From: Alcanivorax sediminis
GTDB lineage: Bacteria > Pseudomonadota > Gammaproteobacteria > Pseudomonadales > Alcanivoracaceae
Direction of reading: 5' to 3'
Assembly (NCBI RefSeq): GCF_009601165.1
Contig: NZ_WIRE01000001.1
Span: 2,728,001 to 2,792,000 of the forward strand
Length of the DNA stretch: 64,000 nucleotides
In this document: positions 43,972 to 54,093 of the stretch, piece after piece
How positions within the stretch are numbered: the stretch's first letter is position 1
Layout of the letters: each line of letters opens with the position of its first letter
Position numbers and translations under genes: made by a program
Notes under the pieces: model-generated
What the model was told of the DNA's origin: nothing
Databases searched by the model: none
What the model saw: the letters and a program-made list of their open reading frames with translations, nothing else

Positions 43972-45647
43972 GCAACCTTGTTAACGGGGTACCCCAGGGC
44001 CTTCATACTTTCTTCAGCAACTTCCAGCACGCCGTCACCGATGGGTTTCTGCTCTTCCATGCTTTCCAGGTAGTAATCAACCCCGGTGAGCGCATCGGCG
44101 AGGGTTTCCATATCCTCCCGCGTCGGGTTGGACGTGCCTTCGATCAACTGCTTCACGATGTATTTGTGGCAAGATTCAGTAACGCTCTTGGCTCTTTCCA
44201 GTTCCAGGAACATGAGGCCGCCGGCAATGGAGGCAAAAGTCCCGGGCAGATTGGAGAGGTGCATGGCGTCCCAGTTATTATCCATGAAGGAACTGACAGA
44301 GCGCTTGGCCAGCGCCAAACCCGCCCGGCACTCACCGACGACGGTCATGCGTGCTTCATCAAGCTGGTAAAGTGAGATGGACGAATTTGAGGCAGCGCGA
44401 TGGACATCGTCCTCCGGCGCCAGACTACGTTCCAGGTTAGCCGCTACATTTTCAATAGTCAGCAAGTCGTCAACCAGGGCATGGAACGCCTCACCCTCCA
44501 CGCTTTGATCCGCACTCCATTTGCCCACCTCAGCCCCTCGCTGCTTGATGGCAGCGGCGTCTTCATCCTTGCCGATCATGGACAGGGTGCTACCCAGGCG
44601 CTGCAGGCTCTCGCCCACTTGCTGGTAGTTGGTATCCGCCACCCCCTGGGAGGCCATATCGAGGCTGTGCTTGAGTTCAGCAATCTCCTCACGCATGGCG
44701 CTGGCCACAGAGCGAATCACCGAACCGCTGGCACCTGTCATCAGCGCCAGTTCACGTTGCAGCTCTTCATCGGTAATGCTGTTCTTGAGAGAGAACGCCG
44801 TCTTGATCTCATCGACCACACCACTCTGCTGCTGGCTCAGGGACACCACATAGAGGCTCTCCTTGACCAGTAGTAGCGGCGGCTCGGCATCAAAGGCCTG
44901 CTCACCCCCATAAACCAGACCTTTTAATTGCCTGTCGTACTGTGAAAGCAGCGCCTTACGGGCTGAAGTAATGGCCATGTCATCGCTGAACATGGCGGTC
45001 AGTACGCCCTGTGCCACCCACAGGAAGCGACTCATCCCACAGGGGCCGGCCGCCTTGTCGAGTCGAGCCAGGGCCCGCGCCATAAGCTTGAGGTTTGGCT
45101 TGGCACTTTGATTTCGAAGAATGCCCAGCAGCCCCACCTGATACATGTGGCGCAAACGGCGAGCCAATGCTGGCATTTCTGAGCGCTTTAGTTCGCTGAC
45201 CTTGGCCGGCGGTGTGCGGGCAACGGACAGGTCTGCGCTGAAAAAATGGCTCTCCTGAATCAGAGCCTTGCCGTTGGCCTGACGCAGGTCGTTCAGCCCC
45301 TGAATCAACAGGGCCGGCAAGGTACGATTCTTGAGTTGAACGTAATCGAAATAGCGGGTTAGCAGCACAATCGCATTGCCCAGAGCCTGAATGCGGGCAT
45401 CGGACACTTTGTCGCGTAACTCACGGGCTGCCAGCCCCATTTCCTCACTCATCAACGCTGCTGCCGGCAATTCGACAACCTGACAGATACCTCGCAACTG
45501 CTGAAAGGAGTCGGCGATGTACGTCAGTTCTTCGTGCAGGCTGTGATTTTCGGAAAATGCTTCGAGACGGTTTTCCGCCTCGGTCAAAGTGCTATCGATC
45601 GCTTCCTTCAGAAACGTCAGGGAGGTGGTATTTGTTATGGCAACCAT
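43968..45647 (-). CDS. ChpA/PilL N-terminal-like protein without kinase domain
   Basis: Soluble, almost wholly helical protein of 559 residues with no signal or membrane segments. Residues about 12-150 (TEAENRLEAFSENHSLHEEL, QVVELPAAALMSEEMG, TLPALLIQGLNDLRQANGKAL) resemble the N-terminal region of ChpA/PilL, the CheA-like kinase of the type IV pilus Chp system. The later part (about 400-530) contains another four-helix-like region. No HATPase, CheW or receiver domain is present, and I see no unambiguous Hpt His motif, so it is not a kinase. Homologues in pseudomonads have carried the misleading label 'ferrous iron transporter B'. It is first in an operon with nudC, with a 4-base overlap. Function unknown. 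Confidence 0.72.
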   Translation of the reverse strand: MVAITNTTSLTFLKEAIDSTLTEAENRLEAFSENHSLHEELTYIADSFQQLRGICQVVELPAAALMSEEMGLAARELRDKVSDARIQALGNAIVLLTRYFDYVQLKNRTLPALLIQGLNDLRQANGKALIQESHFFSADLSVARTPPAKVSELKRSEMPALARRLRHMYQVGLLGILRNQSAKPNLKLMARALARLDKAAGPCGMSRFLWVAQGVLTAMFSDDMAITSARKALLSQYDRQLKGLVYGGEQAFDAEPPLLLVKESLYVVSLSQQQSGVVDEIKTAFSLKNSITDEELQRELALMTGASGSVIRSVASAMREEIAELKHSLDMASQGVADTNYQQVGESLQRLGSTLSMIGKDEDAAAIKQRGAEVGKWSADQSVEGEAFHALVDDLLTIENVAANLERSLAPEDDVHRAASNSSISLYQLDEARMTVVGECRAGLALAKRSVSSFMDNNWDAMHLSNLPGTFASIAGGLMFLELERAKSVTESCHKYIVKQLIEGTSNPTREDMETLADALTGVDYYLESMEEQKPIGDGVLEVAEESMKALGYPVNKVA

Positions 45648-46046
45648 GGACTCTCCGCAAGCACCAAGCTGTTATTATCTTCAGAACCTTTCCCCAAATG
45701 CATGAGAAACTGTAAAAAACCAGCCTCCCACAGCACATCCAATCGCCTGTGCGGGGGCGATATGTGGGCTCCCCGATGGTCAGACAAGGCGTATCAACTT
45801 TGGCATGCGATTAAACAATGCGTCAACTTTCATTGGTAAGCAACTGATTTATTGGATTTTTGTTAACCTTACCACAGTCTGCCTCCCCCTATTATTACCT
45901 CCCGGTAACCTGCATACCGATTGCCCGCAATAAGACCTTGATCTAGGACAATATGTCCCACCTTTGCACTGTACTGGTTCACGCCAAGTCCTTATCATTG
46001 CGCCGCCTCCTCCCACATACACATCCGACGTCAGCAGGTAATGATG
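45648..46046 (+). other. gene-free leader upstream of nhaB
   Basis: About 400 bases without a convincing gene; this is the longest gap in the window. It is AT-richer than its surroundings. Features seen: a G-rich stretch near 45750-45775, and TTGATCTAGGACAA at about 45938-45951, which matches one half of an FNR/Anr box (TTGATnnnnATCAA) and only partly the other. A good -10/-35 pair is not evident. A structured 5' leader is possible but not demonstrated. Confidence 0.4.
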
Positions 46047-47636
46047 ATGCCCGCGTCCTTTGGCCGTGCTTTCTTGCAAAACTTTCTGGGTCAGGCTCCT
46101 GCCTGGTACAAATACACCATCATAGGCTTTCTGGTGATCAACCCTCTGATCGCCTTGACGCTTGGGCCGGTAGCTGCCGGCTGGCTACTGCTGGGCGAAT
46201 TCATCTTCACTCTGGCCATGGCGCTGAAGTGCTACCCGCTGCAACCGGGCGGCCTGCTGGCCATTGAGGCGGTTCTGATTGGCCTGACCTCCGCAGATAC
46301 CGTACTGCACAAGGTAGAAAGCAATCTGGAAGTGATGCTGCTGCTGATCTTCATGGTGGCGGGGATTTTCTTCCTCAAAGACCTGCTGCTGTTCATGTTC
46401 ACCCGCATTTTGCTCGGCGTGAAATCCAAGGTGCGACTGAGCCTGCTGTTCTGTATCGCTGCCGCCCTGCTATCCGCCTTCCTTGATGCCTTGACCGTCA
46501 CCGCGGTTGTGATTGCGGTTTGCACTGGCTTCTATGGCATTTACCACAAGGTGGCCTCCGGAAAAACGTTCCAGCAAAAGCATGACCACGGCGACGATAC
46601 CGCTGTTGAAGACCTGCACCGTGAAGATCTGCGTCGTTTTCGCTCTTTCCTGCGCAGCCTGCTGATGCACGCGGCCGTGGGCACCGCACTCGGGGGCGTC
46701 TGCACCCTGGTGGGCGAGCCTCAGAACTTGCTGATCGCCAACAAGGCGGGCTGGGAATTCGGTGAATTCTTCCTGCGCATGGCACCGATCACCATCCCGG
46801 TACTGTTCATCGGGCTGCTGACCTGTGTGTTCCTGGAAATCAGTGGCAGCTTTGGCTACGGCGAGGATATCCCGGAGAAAGTCCGGGGCATCATGCGCCA
46901 GTACGCGCTGGAGCAAGACCGCAAGCGCACCCCGCAGAACCGCGCCGCCCTGGTCATTCAGGCACTCACCGCGGTATGGCTGGTCATTGGCCTGGCAACC
47001 CACGCCGCGTCCGTCGGCCTGGTGGGCCTCACCGTGATCATTCTGGCTACCTCCTTCACCGGCATTATCGAAGAACACCGCCTTGGCGCGGCGTTTGAGG
47101 AAGCGCTGCCCTTTACCGCCCTGCTCACCGTATTCTTTGCGGTGGTGGCGGTCATTGCCGACCAGCAGCTGTTCGCCCCTGTGATCGAATACGTGCTGAG
47201 CCTGGAGAAGTCGGTGCAAGGGCCCGCGTTCTACATGGCCAACGGCATCCTCTCTGCCGTCTCGGATAACGTCTTCGTGGCAACGGTGTACGTGGATGAA
47301 GTTGGTCAGGCTCTGCTGAAGGGCGAAATCAACCGCGATACCTTTGACTTGCTGGCGGTGGCTATCAATACCGGCACCAACATCCCTTCCGTGGCAACCC
47401 CCAACGGACAGGCAGCCTTCCTGTTCCTGCTGACCTCCGCCTTGGCCCCGTTGGTGCGCCTGTCCTACGGCCGCATGGTCGTCATGGCCCTGCCCTACAC
47501 CATCGTCATGTCCATCACCGGCCTGATCATGACCGCTACCGTGCTGGAGCCCGCCACTGACGCCATGTACGAGAGAGGCTGGATCACGCACCACTCTGCC
47601 AGCGAGTACACTGAGACGCCGGAGCAAGGTCACTAA
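46047..47636 (+). CDS. nhaB: Na+/H+ antiporter NhaB
   Basis: Inner-membrane electrogenic sodium/proton antiporter of 529 residues with about 12 helices. NhaB-type segments include [71 protein letters not shown] and [18 protein letters not shown], near which the ion-binding Asp residues lie. Three ATG codons are consecutive (46041, 46044, 46047); the third is 8 bases from AGG and is chosen. Needed for sodium and pH homeostasis, as expected in a marine organism. Confidence 0.95.
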   Translation: MPASFGRAFLQNFLGQAPAWYKYTIIGFLVINPLIALTLGPVAAGWLLLGEFIFTLAMALKCYPLQPGGLLAIEAVLIGLTSADTVLHKVESNLEVMLLLIFMVAGIFFLKDLLLFMFTRILLGVKSKVRLSLLFCIAAALLSAFLDALTVTAVVIAVCTGFYGIYHKVASGKTFQQKHDHGDDTAVEDLHREDLRRFRSFLRSLLMHAAVGTALGGVCTLVGEPQNLLIANKAGWEFGEFFLRMAPITIPVLFIGLLTCVFLEISGSFGYGEDIPEKVRGIMRQYALEQDRKRTPQNRAALVIQALTAVWLVIGLATHAASVGLVGLTVIILATSFTGIIEEHRLGAAFEEALPFTALLTVFFAVVAVIADQQLFAPVIEYVLSLEKSVQGPAFYMANGILSAVSDNVFVATVYVDEVGQALLKGEINRDTFDLLAVAINTGTNIPSVATPNGQAAFLFLLTSALAPLVRLSYGRMVVMALPYTIVMSITGLIMTATVLEPATDAMYERGWITHHSASEYTETPEQGH

Positions 47637-47682
47637 GACAAACGCGGCACGCAAACACTGGGGCGCGATTGATCCCGGATAC

Positions 47683-47721
47683 AAAGAGGCCGCCCCCGGA
47701 TGTTCCGGGGGCGGCCTCTTT
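47683..47721. terminator. bidirectional terminator between nhaB and dnaQ
   Basis: Very stable hairpin AAAGAGGCCGCCCCCGGA-tgt-TCCGGGGGCGGCCTCTTT, written here by its arms, between convergent genes. Confidence 0.9.
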
Positions 47722-47782
47722 ATGTTCAGTATACGCGGGGTTAAAACAGCCGCTTTTCGCTGCTATTGCGCCACGGGCGCGC

Positions 47783-48517
47783 CTAGTGCAGCTCGCCCTT
47801 CTCCAATTTCTCCCAGAGCGTCGGCTCACCGTTGCTGCTGCCAATGGCACTGATTTTGTCGTTATGGCGGGAGACCTCCGACTCGGAAGCGCGCACCACT
47901 TTCAGGGCTTCCCGGCCACCTTGCAGACGCCGAATGGCTTCCGCGACCGCAGCGCCGCCCTGATCTGAAGCATCACTTCCGCCAAGAGACAGTCGTGTCT
48001 GGCCACCGGTCATGGCCAGATACACATCGGCGAGAATCTCGGCATCCAGCAAGGCACCGTGCAATTCCCGGTGGCCGTTTTCCACATCGTAACGACGGCA
48101 GAGAGCATCCAGATTGTTCTTCTGACCCGGATGCTTCTGACGTGCCATGACCAGGGTATCGAGCACACCACAGCGCTGCTCGATGGTGCCGTAAGCGGCA
48201 CCCAGACGCTTCAACTCATGGTTGAGAAAGCCCACATCAAAGGGCGCGTTGTGAATTACCAGCTCTGCCCCATCCACAAAGGCAAGAAACTGGTCCACAA
48301 CCTTGTCGAAGGTGGGCTTGTCTGCCAGAAACTCGGTCGAAATACCGTGTACAGCCAGCGCCCCTTCATCAATGTCTCGTTCTGGGTTCAGATAAAGGTG
48401 CAGGTTGTTGCCGGTTATCCTGCGGTTGATCACTTCCACACAACCAATCTCGATAACCCGATGGCCATCATTGGGCTCAAGACCCGTCGTTTCGGTATCC
48501 AGTACCACCTGACGCAT
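47783..48517 (-). CDS. dnaQ: DNA polymerase III epsilon subunit DnaQ
   Basis: Proofreading 3'-5' exonuclease of the replicative polymerase, 244 residues. Exo motifs are LDTETTG (Asp7, Glu9), VIHNAPFDVGFLNHEL near 97-112, and HGALLDAEILADVYLAM near 156-172 with the catalytic His and Asp. A flexible linker follows, then the C-terminal end that contacts the alpha subunit. The start overlaps the rnhA stop (TAATG). The pairing with rnhA on the same strand differs from the divergent E. coli arrangement and is as in Pseudomonas. Confidence 0.96.
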   Translation of the reverse strand: MRQVVLDTETTGLEPNDGHRVIEIGCVEVINRRITGNNLHLYLNPERDIDEGALAVHGISTEFLADKPTFDKVVDQFLAFVDGAELVIHNAPFDVGFLNHELKRLGAAYGTIEQRCGVLDTLVMARQKHPGQKNNLDALCRRYDVENGHRELHGALLDAEILADVYLAMTGGQTRLSLGGSDASDQGGAAVAEAIRRLQGGREALKVVRASESEVSRHNDKISAIGSSNGEPTLWEKLEKGELH

Positions 48518-48978
48518 TAGGCGATCCCTTTCTGTTTATTCATTTCATCAATACCCTTGTTGGCCAGTGCATCTGCCCGTTCGTTCTCAGGGTGGCCGCT
48601 ATGCCCCTTCACCCACTGCCAGTCAATTTCATGGGGCTGGACGGCGGCATCCAGACGTTGCCACAGGTCCACATTCTTGACCGGTTGCTTCGAGGCTGTT
48701 TTCCAGCCCCGTTTCTTCCAGTTGGGCATCCACTGGGTCACACCATCCATCACATAGCGAGAATCCGTGGTCAACACCACCTGGCATGGCTGGCGAAGCG
48801 CCTCAAGGCCGGCGATAGCTGCCATCAATTCCATGCGATTATTGGTGGTCTCTGGCTCACCACCGTGCATTTCTTTTTCCTTGTCGCCGTAGCGAAGCAC
48901 CACCCCCCAGCCACCCGGCCCGGGATTCCCACGACAAGCGCCGTCAGTAAACATGGCGACTTTCTTTACTTGCTTCAA
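48517..48978 (-). CDS. rnhA: ribonuclease HI
   Basis: Degrades RNA in RNA-DNA hybrids. It has 153 residues. Catalytic acids: Asp12 ([15 protein letters not shown]), Glu50 ([10 protein letters not shown]), Asp72 ([14 protein letters not shown]) and a C-terminal Asp in ERADALAN; the [13 protein letters not shown] loop is present. Translationally coupled to dnaQ, and 4 bases after the methyltransferase gene. Confidence 0.97.
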   Translation of the reverse strand: MKQVKKVAMFTDGACRGNPGPGGWGVVLRYGDKEKEMHGGEPETTNNRMELMAAIAGLEALRQPCQVVLTTDSRYVMDGVTQWMPNWKKRGWKTASKQPVKNVDLWQRLDAAVQPHEIDWQWVKGHSGHPENERADALANKGIDEMNKQKGIA

Positions 48979-48982
48979 AAAT

Positions 48983-49759
48983 TCACGACTCCCGATTCTG
49001 TTGACCCCAACGAGCCACCGGCACAGGCACCACGGTATTGCGTGGCACCCGGCTCTGCCGGGACGGCAGCGGCCGTATCACCCCGGCGCGTTTACGCGCG
49101 ACCAGCAAATAGGTGCTGCCATGGCGAGGCCAGAGCATGCTGCCCAGCCATTCGAGCAACCGCAAGCGCTGCCGACCCTGCTGGCGAAAGGGCATAGTAT
49201 AGAAGCCGCTGGCCATGCCATCGACCTCAAATCCCAGCACCTGCAACCAATCTGTGACGCGGTTGGGGCGATAGAACCGCCCGGACCAACCCGGTCGGCC
49301 CCGCCAATAGAACCAGCGCGCCAACCCCATCATGCTCACGGGATGAAAACCGACAATAGCCACTTGCCCTCCCGGGGCAATAGAACGACAGGCCTCCCGC
49401 AGTACCTGGTGAGGATCGCGCGCAAAATCGAGTACATGGTGCAACATCACCACATCCACGCTGCTTTTGGCCAATGGCAGGGAGTCCAGCCGGCTCTGTA
49501 CAGTGACTCCAGGGAATCCCATGGGCCCCACCGACATTTTCCAGCGCAACGGGGACTCGCGCAGCAAGTCCTGCTCGCGGGAGGAGTAGATAGCGACAGC
49601 CCGCTGGCCAACCTGCCTGCGCATCCAGTCGGCGAGCATGGTACGCTCTGCCTCCAGCAAGGCCTGCCCGGGCTCGCTGTCCAGCCAGGCATCGAAGTGC
49701 TTTTCCAGATCATTGTTACCGGCACTGAACGAGTTACGGTTGAGTGGTGGCAGCTGCAT
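48983..49759 (-). CDS. SAM-dependent methyltransferase next to gloB (YafS-like)
   Basis: Methyltransferase of 258 residues, type 11. The SAM motif I is degenerate, but [46 protein letters not shown] (about 101-146) is a clear motif IV to VI block. Position between gloB and rnhA matches the widespread gammaproteobacterial gene of unknown substrate (yafS in E. coli). The start is set at 49759 ([11 protein letters not shown]), leaving 49 bases to divergent gloB; the frame is open 30 codons upstream, overlapping gloB, which is unlikely. Confidence 0.85.
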   Translation of the reverse strand: MQLPPLNRNSFSAGNNDLEKHFDAWLDSEPGQALLEAERTMLADWMRRQVGQRAVAIYSSREQDLLRESPLRWKMSVGPMGFPGVTVQSRLDSLPLAKSSVDVVMLHHVLDFARDPHQVLREACRSIAPGGQVAIVGFHPVSMMGLARWFYWRGRPGWSGRFYRPNRVTDWLQVLGFEVDGMASGFYTMPFRQQGRQRLRLLEWLGSMLWPRHGSTYLLVARKRAGVIRPLPSRQSRVPRNTVVPVPVARWGQQNRES

Positions 49760-49808
49760 CAGCACAATACCTCTATATCCAAGGCGTATTTCAGGAGCGT
49801 AACACGAC

Positions 49809-50582
49809 ATGTTACCCAGCCCCATTGCCCTGCCCGCTTTTAGTGACAATTACATCTGGACGATCTGCCACGAAGGCACATGCGTGGTGGTTGATCCCGG
49901 CGATGCCGCTCCGGTTGAGCGGTTTCTGGCAGAAAAAGGCCTCACCCTGAGCGCCATTCTGGTGACACATCATCACCCTGATCATGTGGCTGGTATTGCC
50001 GCGCTTACCCGCGACCGGGATATCCCTGTGTACGGACCGGCCGGGGAAACCATCCCCTGCATGACGAATCCGCTTGGCGAAGGCCAGTCGATTACCCTCG
50101 ATTCACTGGGAATATCCCTGCGGGTCATGGAAATCCCCGGTCACACGCTGGGCCATATCGCCTATTATGACGCCGAGAACAGCTGGCTGTTCTGTGGTGA
50201 TACCCTGTTTGCCGGCGGCTGCGGCAGGCTATTTGAGGGAACCCCGTCACAAATGTACAGCTCACTGCAGCGGCTGGCCGAACTCCCTGAACAGACCCTG
50301 GTCTACTGCACCCATGAATACACACTGGCCAACCTGAAGTTTGCCGTAGCCGTCACCCCGGACGATCAGCGGGTCCAGGCCAGGCTGGCGGCAGTCATTT
50401 CAGCTCGGGAGAACGATCAGATCACCCTGCCAACCACGGTGGCAGAAGAACGCCGCACCAACCCGTTCCTGAGGGTCGGGGAAGCGTCGGTTCAGGCAGC
50501 CTGCGAAGCCCGTGATCCGGGCGCCTCAGATAACAATGTGCAATGCTTTGCATCCTTGCGTCGCTGGAAAGATAACTTCTAG
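49809..50582 (+). CDS. gloB: hydroxyacylglutathione hydrolase (glyoxalase II)
   Basis: Hydrolyses S-lactoylglutathione to lactate and glutathione, the second step of methylglyoxal detoxification. It has 257 residues. The metallo-beta-lactamase motif THHHPDH has His54, His56, Asp58 and His59; further metal ligands are in PGHTLGHI, FCGDTLF and CTHEYTLANLKFA. The C-terminal substrate domain ends in CFASLRRWKDNF, as in GloB. An AGGAG site lies 11 bases upstream. Confidence 0.96.
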   Translation: MLPSPIALPAFSDNYIWTICHEGTCVVVDPGDAAPVERFLAEKGLTLSAILVTHHHPDHVAGIAALTRDRDIPVYGPAGETIPCMTNPLGEGQSITLDSLGISLRVMEIPGHTLGHIAYYDAENSWLFCGDTLFAGGCGRLFEGTPSQMYSSLQRLAELPEQTLVYCTHEYTLANLKFAVAVTPDDQRVQARLAAVISARENDQITLPTTVAEERRTNPFLRVGEASVQAACEARDPGASDNNVQCFASLRRWKDNF

Positions 50583-50651
50583 CTTTTTCAGCTTGCTGGC
50601 CACGGATCCTATTCTCTAAACTAAACGAAAATAATTGCTGTACTTATTGAT

Positions 50652-52253
50652 ATGAAAAGACTTTTTACCGTGGCCGTTTTGGTCAGCATGGGCATCATGT
50701 CCGGCTGTGCCTCACACCACTCAGTGGACGAACTCCCCCCCATGCAGGCTGCGGACCCTTCTGTAGATGACATGGATCTGGCCAATGGCATGGACGAACC
50801 GGCCCCGGTTGAAGTTGACTCGGTAGCCTCTATCGACAACGAGGACCTTTGGGTCCGGCTCCGCGCCGGTTACGGCCTGGACCTGTCGGTGGAGAACGAC
50901 CGTATCCGGGTCCAGCGGGACTGGTATGCTCGTCACCCCAAGTATTTCGAGCGCGTGACTACCCGTTCAGAGCGTTACCTTCACTACATCGTCGAGCAGG
51001 CTGAAGCCCGCAACATGCCGCTGGAACTGGCTTTACTCCCCGTCGTTGAAAGTGCCTTTGACCCCTTCGCTTATTCTCATGGCCGCGCCGCAGGTCCCTG
51101 GCAGTTCATCCCCTCTACCGGTGATTACTTCGGCCTCCACCGTACCTGGTGGGAAGATCAACGCCGTGACGTGATCAAATCCACCAATGCCGCCCTGGAT
51201 TACCTGCAAAAACTGGCGAACCGCTTCGACGGAGACTGGCTGCTGGCCTTGGCGTCCTACAATGCTGGTGGTGGCACCGTTTCTCGTGCCATACGCAAGA
51301 ATGAAGAAGCGGGCAAGCCGACCGATTTCTGGAGCCTGAAACTCCCGCGCGAAACCAAAGCCTACGTTCCCAAGCTAATCGCCATTGCCCAGATTGTTCA
51401 GGACCCGGATAAATACGATATCCCTCTTCAGCCGATTCGCAACGAGCCCTATTTTGCCGAAGTGGATACGGGGGGTCAGATAGACCTGGCCCAGGCTGCC
51501 AAACTGGCTGACATTTCCATCGAAGAGCTGTATCTGCTGAACCCGTCATATAATCGCTGGGCAACCTCCCCGGATGGCCCGCACCGCCTGCTGGTGCCCG
51601 CTGACCGTGCTGAGCGTTTCAGCCTTGCCCTGGCTGAGCTACCGGTGGATCAACGCATGCAGTGGGCTCGCTATGAGATTCGTCCCGGTGACAACCTGGG
51701 CGCCATTGCCCGCCGCAACCGCACCACCCCGGAGGTGCTGCGCAGCATCAATCATCTCAAGAACAACACCATTATCGCTGGCCGCACCCTGCTGATCCCG
51801 GGTCCGGCTGCCGGTAGTGACAGCTACACCCTGAGTGCTGACTCCCGCCTTGCCGACAACCAGAATCGTCAACGCGATGGCCGCCAGAAGATCGACCATA
51901 CGGTTCGCTCCGGCGATACCCTCTGGGAGATTTCCCGTCAGTACAAGGTGGGGGTCAAGGAACTTGCCCGATGGAACAATATGGCCCCCGGCGACAAACT
52001 CAGTATTGGCCAAACCCTGGCGGTGTGGAGCAAAGGCACTGGCACCACCACGGTGGCGAGCCGCGGCGACAACAACATGGTTCGTCAGGTTCGCTATTCC
52101 GTACGTAACGGAGATTCCTTGTATGCCATTGCAGACCGCTTTAATGTATCGGTGAACGACATCCGTAGCTGGAACAGCAAGGTTGCCAGCAAACGATACA
52201 TTCAACCCGGGCAACGGCTGACACTTTACGTTGATATTCGCCAATCCTACTAA
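50652..52253 (+). CDS. mltD: membrane-bound lytic transglycosylase D with three LysM domains
   Basis: Lipoprotein murein lytic transglycosylase of 533 residues, cleaving peptidoglycan to anhydromuropeptides. Lipobox MSGC (Cys19). The SLT domain covers about 110-240 with catalytic Glu in LPVVESAFDPFAYS and the GPWQFIPSTGDYFGL and LASYNAGGGTVSRAI blocks. Three LysM repeats bind peptidoglycan: about 338-380, 416-458 and 483-527, starting YEIRPGDN, HTVRSGDT and YSVRNGDS. Its 3' end overlaps the TTG start of the following binding-protein gene by 23 bases. Confidence 0.95.
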   Translation: MKRLFTVAVLVSMGIMSGCASHHSVDELPPMQAADPSVDDMDLANGMDEPAPVEVDSVASIDNEDLWVRLRAGYGLDLSVENDRIRVQRDWYARHPKYFERVTTRSERYLHYIVEQAEARNMPLELALLPVVESAFDPFAYSHGRAAGPWQFIPSTGDYFGLHRTWWEDQRRDVIKSTNAALDYLQKLANRFDGDWLLALASYNAGGGTVSRAIRKNEEAGKPTDFWSLKLPRETKAYVPKLIAIAQIVQDPDKYDIPLQPIRNEPYFAEVDTGGQIDLAQAAKLADISIEELYLLNPSYNRWATSPDGPHRLLVPADRAERFSLALAELPVDQRMQWARYEIRPGDNLGAIARRNRTTPEVLRSINHLKNNTIIAGRTLLIPGPAAGSDSYTLSADSRLADNQNRQRDGRQKIDHTVRSGDTLWEISRQYKVGVKELARWNNMAPGDKLSIGQTLAVWSKGTGTTTVASRGDNNMVRQVRYSVRNGDSLYAIADRFNVSVNDIRSWNSKVASKRYIQPGQRLTLYVDIRQSY

Positions 52254-54081
52254 AACGTTTTTTGCCTCCCTTTTCTGCCTGTGCTTCAGCCTCACTTCGC
52301 TGGCACAGGCGGAAGAGCCCAACATCACCCGCAGCCACGGCTATCACCCTTTTGGTGACCTGAAATACCCTGCTGGCTTCCCGCATTTTGATTATGTGAA
52401 TCCGAATGCCCCCAAGGGCGGCACCATCACCCTGTTCGGTAGTGGCACCTTCGACAGCCTGAATCCCTATATTCTCAAAGGCATCAGCCCGGCCGACACA
52501 CCGGGCATACAAATGTATGGCGTCACCGAAATTGCTGACAGCCTGCTGATGGGCAGCCAGCCACATAATCCGCTCGGAGATGAAGCTGGCGCCGCCTACG
52601 GACTGATTGCGGACTGGATTGAATACCCTGAAGACCGTAGCTGGTGCATCTTCCATATTCGCGACAAAGCCCGCTTCCACGACGGAGAGGCCATCCGCGC
52701 CGATGACGTGGTATTTTCTTTCAATATCCTTCGCGATAAAGGGCATCCTGAATACAGCTTACGGCTTTCCGATGTGAAAGCCGTTGAGGCGCTGGATGCG
52801 CAAACAGTGAAATTCACGTTTATAGAAGGTCGCCGGGACCTCCCTCTGGTAGTCGGAGCCATTCCGATCCTGCCCAGTCATTATTGGCAAACCCACGACT
52901 TCGAACGCACTACCCTGGAACCCCCTGTCTCCAGCGGCCCCTACCGGGTCACCGATATCAAGGGCGGTAAACAGGTTACCTTTGAGCGGGTGAAAGATTA
53001 CTGGGCGAAAGACTTGCCCGTGAATCTCGGTCGGCATAACTTCGACAAGGTGGTATTCGAATTTTATCGGGACGCCGATGTAGGTTTTGAAGCCTTCAAA
53101 TCCGGCGGATACGATCTCCACTACACCTACAGCTCCAAACGCTGGGCAACCCAATTCGATTTTGCCGCCCTTAAAGATGGCCGGGTAAAGCGTGAGGAGA
53201 TTGCCCACAAGGTGCCCAGGCCCGTTCAGGCGTTCTTCTTCAATACCCGGCATGCGCCCTTCGACGATCCGCGCGTTCGTGAAGCCGCCAGCCTCTTGTT
53301 TGACTTCGAATGGTCTAACCGCAATCTGTTTGCCGATGCCTACACACGGACCGTGAGCTGGTTTCCCAATAGCCCTTTCACCGCCCCGGTGCCTGCCAGT
53401 GAAGCTGAACAATCCCTGCTCAAGGACTTCACCAAACAGCTGCCAGAACAGTATTTCTCGGCCAGCATCACTCCACCGGTTAACGACGGAACCGGGCAGA
53501 TCCGTAACCGTATGCGTGAGGCGCTTGCCCTGCTGAAAGAAAGTGGTTGGCAGCTAAAGAACAATGTTCTGGTCAACAAACAGGGCCAGCCCCTGAAATT
53601 TACCGTACTCAATTACCATAACCCGGGCATATATCGGATCCTTGCACCCTGGTTCAAGAACCTGAAGCGACTAGGTATTGAAGCGGATTATCGCGAAGTG
53701 GATCCCGCCGCCTACAAGCAAAAACTGGATAATTTCGAATACGATGTGGTGCTGTTTGTGCTACCCATGCGAGATTACCCCGGGCCGGAACTGAAGGATT
53801 ATTTCCTTTCCTCGAGCGCCACAATTCCTGGCAGCCGAAACCTGGCGGGCATTAGTGATCCGGTGGTGGATTTTCTCGTCGGTGAGGCACTGTCAGCATC
53901 TAGCGAAGCGGACTATACACTTGCCCTGCAGGCCCTGGATCGTCGGTTACGCTACCAGCATTACGGGGTACTGAATTATCATATCCGCCATCACAGGGTT
54001 GCCTGGTGGGACAAGTTCGCCCGTCCAGCGGAACCAATCCCCTACGGGTTGGGTCTGGACACTTGGTGGATGAAAAAATAA
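52231..54081 (+). CDS. yejA: periplasmic oligopeptide-binding protein, first copy (YejA/NppA-like)
   Basis: Solute-binding protein of 616 residues (SBP_bac_5 family). Signal peptide about 1-27 (FFASLFCLCFSLTSLAQA). Family segments are NAPKGGTITLFGSGTFDSLNPY, RSWCIFHIRDKARFHDGEAIRADDVVFSF and LFDFEWSNRNLFADAYTRT. The only upstream start is TTG at 52231, inside mltD and without a clear ribosome site, so the exact N-terminus is uncertain. It is the first of two adjacent YejA-type receptors for one transporter. In Pseudomonas the equivalent NppA1A2BCD system imports peptides and peptidyl-nucleoside antibiotics. Confidence 0.88.
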   Translation: MIFANPTKTFFASLFCLCFSLTSLAQAEEPNITRSHGYHPFGDLKYPAGFPHFDYVNPNAPKGGTITLFGSGTFDSLNPYILKGISPADTPGIQMYGVTEIADSLLMGSQPHNPLGDEAGAAYGLIADWIEYPEDRSWCIFHIRDKARFHDGEAIRADDVVFSFNILRDKGHPEYSLRLSDVKAVEALDAQTVKFTFIEGRRDLPLVVGAIPILPSHYWQTHDFERTTLEPPVSSGPYRVTDIKGGKQVTFERVKDYWAKDLPVNLGRHNFDKVVFEFYRDADVGFEAFKSGGYDLHYTYSSKRWATQFDFAALKDGRVKREEIAHKVPRPVQAFFFNTRHAPFDDPRVREAASLLFDFEWSNRNLFADAYTRTVSWFPNSPFTAPVPASEAEQSLLKDFTKQLPEQYFSASITPPVNDGTGQIRNRMREALALLKESGWQLKNNVLVNKQGQPLKFTVLNYHNPGIYRILAPWFKNLKRLGIEADYREVDPAAYKQKLDNFEYDVVLFVLPMRDYPGPELKDYFLSSSATIPGSRNLAGISDPVVDFLVGEALSASSEADYTLALQALDRRLRYQHYGVLNYHIRHHRVAWWDKFARPAEPIPYGLGLDTWWMKK

Positions 54082-54093
54082 CAAGGAGTCGAT

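Noticed and set aside
45938..45951. FNR/Anr box upstream of nhaB
   Set aside because: TTGATCTAGGACAA matches only the first half-site; two mismatches in the second and no reason to expect oxygen control. Kept only as a note.
46470..47684. Long open frame (404 codons) antisense to nhaB
   Set aside because: The plus strand encodes a clear NhaB; the antisense product is His/Gln/Arg-rich with no recognisable domain, a normal by-product of GC-rich codon use.
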